Shown piece after piece: positions 23,251 through 32,329 of a DNA stretch of 64,000 nt (position 1 is the stretch's first letter; each line of letters opens with the position of its first letter). Source of the DNA: Trileptium ribeirensis (taxonomy: Eukaryota; Nematoda; Enoplea; Enoplida; Thoracostomopsidae); NCBI GenBank assembly GCA_030248225.1, contig JASANE010017598.1, positions 1 to 64,000 of the forward strand, written 5' to 3'. A model generated the notes under the pieces. The model saw nothing but the letters and a program-made list of their open reading frames with translations. It was not told where the DNA came from and searched no databases. Position numbers and translations under genes: made by a program.

Positions 23251-24007
23251 GAACCGAGAACTTAGAAACGAACGAAGAAGAAATAAAGAACCGATATAAC
23301 CCGCTAAGGACTAAAAGAACGAGCGGAAACCAACAACAAGCGGTTCAAATAAGAACCAAAGAAACCGAGCGAAAGAGACGAAAAGAACAGGAACTTAAAG
23401 AAGACCAACAGAAAGTAAATCCAAGAACCAAAAAGTATCCGATAGCGGCAGTGGATAAAGAAGAATCTGATTCGGAACAATCGATCTCTGATGTTGGAAA
23501 CGGAAGTACAAGCACAACTAACCCAAGGAGAAGATAGCCAACGGTCTGATATCGAAAATCGAGATGAAACAAAACGAGGCAAAGAATTAGTAATCGGCGG
23601 TGGAGTGAAGAACAGTAATCAAAAGAAAGAATTACATAACCAAAAGAAGGGTCGAACAAAAGATGGACCCAAGAAAAAACCAAAAGAGAAAGAAAAAGAA
23701 CTACAACAGAGAGAAGAGACCTCACCAACTAAAAGCATAATTACGCTCAGCGATAGCGAAGAGCATCAAACAGTTGGAATAACCGGTGAAACTTCAGAAG
23801 AAAACGATAGCATACTCAAACTTTTCAACGATGAAAAGCAAACCGAGCAAGCACTATCACAAGGCGAAAGCAACCAAGAAAAATAGTTCGAGTAGAACCA
23901 TTAATAGAAATGGAACAAAGGTCAGAACAAAATGAACCACAAGAAGAAAGAATGGAATCGGAGGAAGAACTGGATCAACCAGACGAACCCGAAGAACCGA
24001 TGTCGAG
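23251..24007 (+). pseudogene. Charged linker between RNase H and integrase
   Basis: Very rich in Lys, Glu and Gln in two successive frames (23151-23537, 23491-23886), without a domain. It lies exactly between RNase H and the integrase zinc-binding region, so it is element polyprotein rather than a separate gene. The unusual length and charge are characteristic of this element, and the same style recurs at 31071-31350. Confidence 0.6.
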
Positions 24008-24439
24008 ATGTACTCACAATACTTTCGGGTAGAACCTTCATGGACACCAGAAGAACTAGTACGAGCACAAAACGAAGACCCATGTATCCATTCATTCAAA
24101 TACTACATCGAAAACAGCGAATATTTGGATATAACACACGAATTCGAAAAGAAATGGGTCGTAGCACATGAACATCAATTCATTATCTTCGGCGACATCC
24201 TATACCGATTACGAAAAATGAATCGACCGCAACAAACAGAACCATGGGAATTCCAAGTCGTGGTACCACTCGATTTCCGACGACCGTTATTCGAAATGTG
24301 CCACACATCGAAATACGGAGGACATCTAGGATTCGAAAAAGTATGGTCGAAGATGAAAAGAAAGTTTTTAGATAAGAAAGATCTACGACCGAAGAATGTA
24401 TTCCATGTGCCCGATTTCGACAAAAACCGAAACGAATGA
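24008..24439 (+). pseudogene. Ty3/Gypsy integrase, N-terminal zinc-binding part
   Basis: Starts with a WTPEELVRAQNEDP segment that precedes integrase in Gypsy elements, then an IIFGDILYRL segment, then CHTSKYGGHLGFEKVWSKMK, giving the two His of the HHCC zinc-binding domain. The following CxxC is obscured by a frameshift near 24390 after RKFLDKKDL. Integrase joins element DNA to the host chromosome. The break separates the zinc-binding domain from the catalytic core. Confidence 0.85.
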
Positions 24440-25342
24440 ACCCGCTACAACCGATTAAAGCACTAACACCATTTCATATGGTAGGCATCCACATCATTGG
24501 ACCTTTACCACCGACCCAGTCCTGCAACAAGTATATCATCTGCTTTATGGATTAGTTCACGAAATGGCACGAAGCGTTTGCAGTACGAGACCAAACAAAC
24601 AGCTAGCACAATCACGAAACTTTTCATCGAAAAAATTATGTGTCGACAAGGCGTCTCCCTGGCAGAATTAACCGACCAAGGTCCTTGCTTTACAGCCTGG
24701 AATTTTACGAAAGAATTGGCGCAAATTGGAGCAAAGAAAGTATATTCGGCACCATATCACAATCAAGCAAACGGATTGGTCGAAAGATGGAACCAAACAC
24801 TCAAAACGATGCTTAAACCAACAACAGAAGTAGTTCCTGACAAGCGAGACCAATTCTTTGAACCATTGCGTTTCGCATATAGAGCAGCGGTCCACGCTTC
24901 AATCGGCCAAACCCCATTCTTTCCACTACATGGCCGCGATCCTGATATATCTGGGGAAAACCTGATTCCTGGATATTTAACGGCAACCACAGGTCAGGGA
25001 TACATAGCGCAATTGAAGAGATTAACGGTAGCATGGGACCAAGTCCGAAAAAGATTATTCTTAGCGCAGAAACAGTGTTTTAATCGGAGGGCAAAGAAAA
25101 GAGCATTCAATAACGGCGATCTCATTTTGATGAAAAACCCTAATAAATCATTAATGAAACCCTATAGTAGCGTTTATTACCTAGAATTCGATAGACGCTT
25201 TCGGGTTGTCGAAGTCAAATTCCCAAATATCTTACGAGTGAAAGTCGGTAGTGCAACCCAGCGCAAAAATTTTATAACTGTACAGAATTCAAACATATCG
25301 ATGGCGAACCAGAAGACTACGCATGTTAACAAGCCAAATTAA
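24440..25342 (+). pseudogene. Ty3/Gypsy integrase core and C-terminal part
   Basis: The catalytic core begins in another frame at about 24478 (MVGIHIIGPLPP, where the family's first catalytic Asp after the GP-type motif has drifted), with a stop inside the FTKW block near 24550. From 24560 the frame is intact: LTDQGPCFTAWNF (the second Asp, DQG), YSAPYHNQANGLVERWNQTL (catalytic Glu in VER), then YRAAVHASIGQTPF and LHGRDP, all standard integrase motifs. A basic C-terminal region runs to a stop at 25342. Decayed but the family is certain. Confidence 0.92.
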
Positions 25343-25623
25343 GGCGTGTCCAAAATAAATCACGCGAACGCTTAGCTCCTGAAGATTATTACTGCTGTAA
25401 ATACAAAGGATCATGGAAAGAATATAATGAGACGGGACTAATTTCAAAATGGGTGCAATGTGATAGGGGCTTTCTATGGTTTCACCAAGCATGCGTAGGC
25501 TTAGAAGACGACCCGCAGGAAGCTTTATGGTACTGCTTCTCGTGCATAAAAATCTATACAACGCGGGAACATATTTTACATGGAATAGCACATGATCATA
25601 CACGTGGAGCTAGGGCCAAATAA
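25330..25623 (+). pseudogene. PHD-finger-like domain downstream of integrase
   Basis: In the frame one base back from the integrase end, an open stretch carries a PHD pattern: DYYCCKYKG, then KWVQCD, WFHQACVGLEDDP, then WYCFSC. Spacing and the W-V-Q-C-D, W-F-H-x-x-C-V-G-L and C-x-x-C elements fit the Cys4-His-Cys3 finger that binds histone H3 tails in chromatin proteins. Two ligand sites look damaged (adjacent CC at the first pair; Gly where the fourth Cys is expected). A TAA at 25327-25329 and a frameshift separate it from integrase. I infer a former pol C-terminal module used for target choice, like the chromodomains of chromoviruses. Confidence 0.7.
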
Positions 25624-25879
25624 AGAACGATTGTATAAATAAAGATCCATGAATAATTTTAAATTAAAAAGTAAAAATTTTTTTACAATTTAGACCCAAA
25701 CAAATTATAATTGATTGTAAAAAATATTGAATTTTGGTTTATTATAGCGAACATCGTAGTAACCAGTAATTGGGCGCAAGGTAAAGTGATAGAAATATTA
25801 ATCGCGGTTTTGGCTTTGAGGAAAGCAGCGACTGGTAAAACGGATGAAACGATAATCGAAAAAAAGAATGACGGTGACA

Positions 25880-26330
25880 AACGATCGAATAATCGGTAAC
25901 CGAACCAAACGGTCGACCGATCGAACAATCGATACATAATAAATCTATGCAACAATCAGTGATACTAGAAGAACGATCGCGCAACCGGTGATCAAAAAGA
26001 ACGGTCAAACAATCGGTGATTGAACGGAATAATCATACAATTGGAGATCGAAAGGAACGATCCAACAAGCGAAGATCAAATAGAACGACCAACCGGTGTT
26101 CGAATAACGCGCAATCGGGGATCGAATAGAAAAAACAATCGGTGATCGACCAACCGGTACAACCAACCGTGACCTAAAATGAACGATCATACAATCGGTG
26201 ACCAACAAATCGGTGTAACAATTAACGTTCGAAAACGATCGAAAAATTGGTGATCGGTAAATCGGCGCGATCAACAGTGATACCAAAAAAACAACAAATA
26301 CAATCGGTGATTGAAAAGAACTGTCTAGCA
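25880..26330. repeat. Degenerate minisatellite rich in GATCG and AATCGGTGATC
   Basis: Short blocks such as AACGATC, CAATCGGTGATCGAA, ACCGGTG and GATCGAATAG recur every 25-40 bp in changing order. It lies between the Gypsy pol end and the next coding-like stretch. It may be the element's 3' non-coding region or an expanded spacer. Minus-strand frames here are repeat artefacts. Confidence 0.65.
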
Positions 26331-26399
26331 ATCGAGGGTCCAAAAAGCATACAATCAACGCAAAACAACGAGACAACCCGATATTTCCGTTCAACCACG

Positions 26400-26950
26400 A
26401 TATCCTCTTATTCTCAGCTCGAGTCAAATGAAATTTACACCGGGGCCAAACGGAAAAAATATCGTTACATGTTACGCGATGGTGGCAAACGTGGATCGAC
26501 TATCAGACGGTGTTCGGATTCAACATCAAAACAGGACAAATAGCAATAGTAGTCGAAACGGAGAAAAGCTCAAGACAATTTGCTGAGATCATCCACTTAG
26601 CAAGAACGAATATTATCTCGATTGCAACAGTAGTGGCAAAAGTAACGATTTTCAAGCTGAAAGCGGTGACAATGGGAAGTGTGTCGATCGAAGTGTTTCG
26701 CGAAGAAAATGGTATTCACCCGGACCTGTATGTCGTGGATCAATGAAGAATTTTGGAGCGAAGCGATAAGCGAAGTAGCCGGAAAATACGTTCGATACGT
26801 GCCAATCCAATCTAGTGATGGCGAACTGGGTATTGTCGATATCGCTCAATTCGAAGGTCGAGTACCCGACGTGCTCTACAAAGAATTGGAGCCACAAAGC
26901 GGAAAATCATATTGTAGAATGACATTGAATACGGAAAGCAAATAAGGGAC
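26400..26950 (+). pseudogene. Unidentified coding-like region after pol
   Basis: Two overlapping frames (26510-26746 and 26679-26945) look like one protein broken by a frameshift near 26740: the first is aliphatic and ends FREENGIHPDLYVVDQ, the second carries NEEFWSEAISEVAGKYVRY, then GELGIVDIAQFEGRVPDVLY. Composition is protein-like (Trp, aliphatic and acidic residues), unlike the low-complexity linker. Position after pol would suit an env, an accessory protein or a gag of a second element copy. No transmembrane segment, protease motif or zinc knuckle is visible. I cannot name it. Confidence 0.45.
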
Positions 26951-27767
26951 TCGACGTTCAAGCAAAAAAAAGCAACCGCATCAGTCGGTGTTAACGACAA
27001 TCGACGTGAACTCCAAAGGCTAATAATGGGCGAATAAGAGAACATGACAACCGAGCAACTAGTGGAGCGATACGTCCTTAAAAAGAAGGGCCCATTAGTC
27101 TAATAGTGCGAACAGATATACGATAGCAAGAAGTTGTTCGCACCAATGCATGATGGTATTTCCGCAAGATACGCCAATGAAATACCGTGGACCAAAACGA
27201 GTTAATGAAGCTACTAGCTATAATCACAATGCAGATGGGTAACATCGGATTCATCCGTGGCGGATCCTTCGAAACAGGAAAGATAGCGCATCCGATCCAA
27301 AAGAGCAACAACAAACTGAACGTGATTCAAGCCAACAACCAACAGTGGAAGTTCCGAAAAAGGAGAATATGCGGGAGGTGCAAACTGGAGAGCTTGTCAA
27401 CCGATCGTGGCAGCTCATCAGCAAATACAGATGCAGAAAAGAAAGCCTAGACGGAACAAGAAAAAGAAATGCACGCTAAAGAAAGTGTAGAACAAGCGGT
27501 GCAACTCGGTGAGCTTGGCTGCCGGTTGGGATCAGTTTATCGGGAAGCACAGCTTGGAGAAAGCAGAACGAATCAAAGCGAAAAGACACCAAAAACAAAA
27601 CCTTGGGAAGAAGTAATGGAAGTCGATCCAACACCGTATCAAGGCGCGGAGCCTCCAGAATAAGAACTAGACTATGACGAGGAGGATGACGACAAATTAT
27701 CATTGGCACATTTACGACAAAAATGAAAGACCAACAAACCGAAGGAGTGACAATGAAACAATATCAG
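26951..27767 (+). pseudogene. A-rich coding-like fragments, element-derived
   Basis: Short frames at 27187-27450 and 27469-27663 continue the same A-rich, Lys/Gln/Glu-rich codon style as the Gypsy region. Stops and frame changes break them. No motif is recognised. The sequence is cut at 27768 by the pogo-family transposon and its style resumes at 31071. Confidence 0.4.
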
Positions 27768-28340
27768 TACCGTCAAATGGGGTGAAAGGGGACAGTGGGG
27801 CGAAAAGGGACAAAACTTCTTTTTGTGATCACAGGTATCTTATGTTCTGCCATGATGGACGTCCACAGGTCTCACCACTCGTAACTAGTACCTACACGTA
27901 TTAGAAATGTTGCAAGATAAGGCAGTGATATTACTGCCTGTAATTAGTCAGCAAGCGGCTATAACAGTAAAGCATCTCTTTTACTCTGCATTTTGTGACC
28001 TAAGTAGTTACTGCCACACGCCAGCTCAGAGTGTATATTCCGAATTCTTTTTGTTACAGCAATGTACCTTGCTATGTTGCGTATAGGATTATATAAAGCA
28101 TGATTTCCGCTGATTGATGAGCATGCAACAGAGCGGCTAGTTATAAAAATTGTCTACATTTAACTGAATTCTGGGGTGAATAGGGGCATGGTAACAAAAG
28201 AAGTCACCTACTTCACCACTGTGACAATAATACATAAAACATATATTTGCGATTATTTTTTGTTAAACAGGTTTTCATTTATAAAGCTAAGCTTTGGTTT
28301 ATGTATTTGACTTAAATATAGTAATTCAACATATTGAGAG

Positions 28341-28627
28341 ATGCCACGTGTCTATGCTCGTAAAACTGCACCGTTTGACAGTTGTAAATTAAACGCAGCA
28401 ATTCGTGCAGTAGAACAAGGTGATATAAAGTCGTACAGAAAAGCAGCAGCTCAATTTGGTGTTTCGAAGTCTGCCATACAGAGGCACTTGCGAAATCCGC
28501 AAACAGGAAAACGAGGTGGTCAGACGAGTCTGCCAAAATCGGTTGAAGATGAAATAATGAGTCTTATAATAACGTGCGCCGATTGGGGATACCCGATGAC
28601 GTTACGAGAAACACGTAATTTTGTGAA
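28341..28627 (+). pseudogene. Pogo-family transposase, exon 1 (pipsqueak-type HTH)
   Basis: 95 codons from an ATG at 28341. Residues about 34-54 read as a pipsqueak-type helix-turn-helix: YRKAAAQFGVSKSAIQRHLR, with the usual R..A..FGV..S.I pattern. This domain binds the element's terminal repeats. The exon then runs into a TLRETR segment typical of the link to the CENP-B/DDE part. A GTGAGT donor begins at 28628; the two bases left over join G at 29198 to make a Lys codon and the conserved text continues without a gap. The start is chosen because the ATG is right before the expected short basic N-terminus. Confidence 0.88.
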
Positions 28628-29197
28628 GTGAGTTAAAGTCTTACTTGCATTTAATGATTATCGTTTAGTTAAGCTATTATCGTTTTTAATAGCCACCCTA
28701 TAACAGAACCTGGGCTGCCTTGCTGAATACTTGATTACAACGCTTAGCCATGGAAATCATATATAACATCTGTATGAGAATTATGATACATTTTATATCG
28801 TTTTACTGAGCACAGTTATCCTGAAAGCTAGAATATTTCAGCTATTCAGAAATCCACCGTAAAATATCAAAAACATCAAACTACGATATCATTAATCTTC
28901 TTTATTTATGGTTGTTGCAGCAAAACTCACGTGTCTGGCTTACTGTTTGTAGCTCTCCACACAGTGAAAAGTATAACCGCTAAAGTAACTGTTTTTATTG
29001 TAAATTGTTGGAACTTAGTAGTGACAATTGATAATCGATAGCGGTGTTTCACTTGGGTCTATCTTGGACAAAACCGACTTTTTCTGTGGTTATATTTTGC
29101 ATAAAAAGTGGTAAAACAGTCAAATTATGTCGAAATACCATAATTGTACTTGAACTAGCTGTTATAGCGGTAGTGTCTAGGTGCCACGTAATTTCAG
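28628..29197 (+). other. Intron of the pogo-family transposase
   Basis: 570 bp with donor GTGAGT and acceptor TTTCAG. The reading frame and the family's conserved sequence continue exactly across it, and stops in all frames lie inside it. An intron at the junction of the HTH and the second DNA-binding/DDE part is inferred from this fit. Confidence 0.85.
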
Positions 29198-29523
29198 GTA
29201 TTATGCCGAACGATCTGGCAAAAAATTTCCACGTTTTAAACACGGTACCGATCCAGGTGTCGACTGGGCTAAAAGCTTCGTCGCTCGGCATCGTGACAAA
29301 ATTACGGAACGGTTCGCCACACATATCAAGCGATCACGTGCCTCTGTCGGAGAAACCTCGATAAATGAATATTTTCAGGAGTTGCGAACAACCGTAGCTG
29401 GCGTTCCACCGGAAAATATTGTTAATTATGATGAAACTAACTTGACGGATGATCCCAAGCAAAAAATGGTGATCGTTCGGCGCGGAGTAAAATACCCTGA
29501 TCGCATTCAAAACTTCTCGAATA
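29198..29523 (+). pseudogene. Pogo-family transposase, exon 2 before the frameshift
   Basis: Begins YYAERSGKKFPRF, then a WAKSFVARHRDKITER segment (CENP-B/Tigger-type second DNA-binding region), and reaches NYDETNLTDDP near 29428, which carries the first catalytic Asp of the DDE/D nuclease. At about 29515 the frame shifts: downstream catalytic sequence is one base out of register and some codons expected between RIQNFS and MFAVTGDGG are missing, so a small deletion is the likely cause. The transposase is therefore broken here. Confidence 0.88.
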
Positions 29524-30654
29524 ATGTTTGCCGTCACTGGCGATGGTGGCATTTTACCACCATTTGTTGTGTACAAAAGTCTGCATCTATATGACGAATG
29601 GTGTGAGGGTGGACCTGATGGTGCACGTTACGGTAGGTCTAAGTCAGGCTGGTTTGACTCGTTTAATTTTTCTGCTTGGTTTGAAAAGATAGCATTGCCA
29701 TATCTAAAAAAACTTGATGGACTAAAGGTTTTAATTGGGGACAACTTATCGTGCCACTTGAACCCCCTTCTAGTTCAAAAGGCAAGGCAACTTGATATAC
29801 ATTTTTGCTTTTTGCCTGCTAATTCTACCCACTTAACACAACCGCTTGATGTGTCATTCTTCCGACCTACTAAGTTGCATTGGAACAGAATTGTTTCAAA
29901 ATGGAAAGAAGGACCTGGCAGGTGCGACAACGCAATTCCAAAACCGGTATTTCCGCGTTTGTTAAAAGAATTAATTCACGCTTTAGACGAAAACGGAGCT
30001 TCAAATATCGCCAGTGGATTTCGGAAGTGTGGAATAATTCCGTTTGATCCTTCACCGGTTTTAGCTCGCCTGCCGACAACAACCGCATCTGATCGAGGCG
30101 ATTTTGCAGAAAATCACCTTGTGTCGTTTCTCAGGGAAACTCGTTTCGGTTCTGAAGGCCGACCTCCTATGCGTCGCGGGCGAAGGATTAACGTAGTTCC
30201 GGGGCGATCAGTGGCGCTGGACGACCTTGAGCAGGATACCCCTAAAACCTCTGGAACTGCCAAAACACCAAAATTTCGGCGTCCTCCCGTGAATGTCGAT
30301 AGCGACAGTGACGAAGAAGCGCTAAGCGTATCCGAAGCTGATAGAGAAGAACCTTCACTGGACAACGGGGTTGTCGTTAGTGCAGAGGACTACGTCGTAG
30401 TCCAATATGCAGGTAAATCCAGGATGCGATATTTTATTGGTCGGGTCATGGAAGAGACGCCAACGGGGTTTGATAGCGACTTCACTGTGCAGTTTTTGCG
30501 CAAAAAGGGTGATGGCAATACTTTTGCTTATCCTGACAAAAATGACATCGCGGGTGTACTAAGTGAACAAATAGTGACTAAGGTTGTGTTGAAGTCAGAA
30601 CACCGAGGGTTGCTTGCTTTTGACTGTGGAAATTTTAAGGAAAAGATTGAGTAA
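29524..30654 (+). pseudogene. Pogo-family transposase, exon 2 after the frameshift
   Basis: 376 codons open. LPPFVVYKS and GARYGRSKSGWFD are signatures of the Tigger/jerky-like DDE_1 domain. GDNLSCHL near 29738 carries the second catalytic Asp and THLTQPLDVSFF near 29830 the third, so the triad is DDD as in pogo relatives. After residue about 200 comes a Ser/Asp-rich acidic linker, then from about residue 285 a compact C-terminal domain (EDYVVVQYAGKSRMRYFIGR and an AYPDKNDIAG segment) that looks like the small beta-barrel, Tudor-like tail known from some invertebrate relatives; its function is unknown to me. The first ATG is probably not a true start. Confidence 0.9.
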
Positions 30655-31070
30655 ATCAGTGACTGCGTTGTTTTTAGTATTACGATATATTCTACAATTC
30701 AGTTATGAATTAAATTTTGTGTTTTATGTTGCTTATAGTTAACACGGTTTCATGCGTACTTTTTTAAAACACGCTAAGTGTCCCTGTTCACCCCTTGCGC
30801 GGGTGAAGAGGTCCAAACTGTATGTTTTGAGATTCTAAAGTATAGTAATAACGGGTGTTCCTAATCACCCCCAGTGCGGGGTGAAAGGGGACAAAGTTTA
30901 GCAAAAAAAAATTTCGAAACCACAGGTAACAGTTCGCTGATCACTATGCGATGATAATTTTAAGTTATATATGCCACTATATAGCTAGAGACACGAAGTT
31001 AAATCTATCAAAACACGAAGCTTTTTTAAGAAACTCTCAAATTCTGTCCCTATTGACCCCGTTTTACGGT

Positions 31071-31350
31071 ATTTTAGAAAACCTGAAGAAAGAAAAGATA
31101 CGACGGAATAACAACAAAAGAAAGAATGTCGGAGAAACAAGGCGTAAAAAGAAGCTCCAGATCTTCGAAAGACGGATCACGAGGAACAAACAAGGTCGAA
31201 CAAGGCCCTCGCGACGTCAGTCTACAGAAAGTAGACGCAAATACTCAGAGTCATCTGAGCGTCGAAAAGAGACGTCCTCGGAGCTAAGACGCGAATCGAG
31301 TCGACTGAAATCGCGAGACTCTGAAAGGTCAAGTCGAAGCCGAGAGTGAT
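31071..31350 (+). pseudogene. Arg/Ser/Glu-rich coding-like fragment beyond pogo
   Basis: Open to a stop at 31349 and strongly biased: after a Lys/Asn-rich start it becomes an RS/RE-rich tail (segments such as SRRQSTESRRKYSESSERRK). It resumes the A-rich style of the DNA left of the transposon. Such basic tails occur in retroelement nucleocapsids and in SR proteins. I infer it is the 3' part of the element-derived coding region split by pogo, but a composition artefact cannot be excluded. Confidence 0.35.
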
Positions 31351-31487
31351 GATACAGATTAAAGTACTACTATTCGTCATCAAAACAATATGAATATTGA
31401 GAATTGGTGCTGAGCGGAAGCCTGTGATGCTAATACGAAAGAACTCAATCACAGAAATAAGCGGTAACTAAAAAAAAAGAAATCACT

Positions 31488-31635
31488 AGAGAGCCTGCAT
31501 TCGGATCCAAATGCAGGGACGTCGTGGATTCAAATCCCACGCTTACCCAACTTTTCGACTGTTTTCCATATACTCTCGTCATTTAGTAGCTTCCACTAGT
31601 CTCAAATGAAGATTGTCTAACTTATATGGTGATCG
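31488..31635 (+). repeat. tRNA-derived SINE, copy 1 (5' truncated)
   Basis: A B-box-like GTGGATTCAAATCCCAC at about 31524 follows a TAGAGAGCCTGC remnant of the D-arm side. The tail (ACTTTTCGACTGTT...TTTAGTAGCTTCCACTAGTCT...CAAATGAAG) matches copies at 31850-32010 and 41330-41500. A run of A residues (31472-31480) lies just upstream. Confidence 0.7.
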
Positions 31636-31849
31636 TACGGTAAAGTAATATCCTACTGCGGCCTTGCCGAACCCATAGTCAACCTGCGTCCCTCATACCC
31701 CAGATATTCTTGCCTAGCAGCAAACAGCTGAATGGCTGCTTATCTGGCTAATGAAATAAAATAAGTATGCATAAAATATAGAACACATAAACATAAAAAA
31801 GGTCAGTGGTATGCCTTGGTCAAAGACGAGAGGATGTCGAATATGGCGG

Positions 31850-32010
31850 ATTTATAAATGCAATGATATCTCAATCGGTAGAGCTAATGTTTGCGGATCT
31901 AGATGTCGTGAGTTCGAAATCCCACCCCTACTTTTCGGTCGGCTGCTGTTCGCACCTTCCCGTCACTTAGCACCTACCACTAGGCTCAAATGAAAAACTG
32001 CTTACTTTAT
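31850..32010 (+). repeat. tRNA-derived SINE, copy 2
   Basis: ATCTCAATCGGTAGAGC from 31868 is an A-box/D-arm-like sequence, and GAGTTCGAAATCCC at 31910 is a B box, the spacing of an internal RNA polymerase III promoter. The tail shared with the other copies contains ACTTTTCGGTCGG, TTCGCAC, TCACTTAGCACCTACCACTAGG and CTCAAATGAAAAA. The body is too diverged to be a working tRNA. Confidence 0.8.
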
Positions 32011-32024
32011 ATTAATCAAGAACA

Positions 32025-32325
32025 TGTGCTGTCGCTGACCTTTGAGATGAGAATTTGGAAGGTATTGATGTTGAAAAATTAGGTCAGCCCCGGAAACTCT
32101 AATAAGCCTATGACCTCCGGCATGGAACTACGAAGTAATGATAACTATGGCAATTATAGACAAAACATATATAAATAATGGTACCCGAAAATATGGAATA
32201 CTGTTCGCAGTTATGTTAAATCGTGAATATAAGCGAAATATGATTAGTTCACCACAACGCTCAGCAAAAATAAAATGAAAAAATTTAAACATAACGGATT
32301 CCTTTTCCAGTTCATGTCAAGGGGA
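32025..32325. other. Non-coding stretch
   Basis: Nothing recognised between the SINE and the family A repeat. Confidence 0.35.
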
Positions 32326-32329
32326 TTTT

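Larger units (their letters stand above)
27770..31069 (+). mobile_element. Complete pogo-family DNA transposon, 3.3 kb
   Basis: Both ends are visible. The left end starts CCGTCAAATGGGGTGAAAGG and the reverse complement of the right end starts CCGTAAAACGGGGTCAATAG, followed on each by GGGACA. TA lies directly outside both ends (27768-27769 and 31070-31071), the target duplication of the Tc1/mariner/pogo superfamily. Sub-terminal copies of the GGGGTGAAAGGGGACA word occur at about 27795 and 30880, and inverted near 30780, as internal transposase-binding repeats would. The cargo is one two-exon transposase gene. The element sits inside older Gypsy-like coding DNA, so it arrived later. A single frameshift suggests it is relatively young. 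Confidence 0.92.

Noticed and set aside
20470..31480. Long terminal repeats for the Gypsy element
   Set aside because: I compared the sequence around both ends of the coding block and saw no direct repeat, so no LTR is called. A full dot plot could still reveal diverged ones.
31811..31993. 60-codon frame
   Set aside because: It lies over the tRNA-derived SINE and has no protein features.
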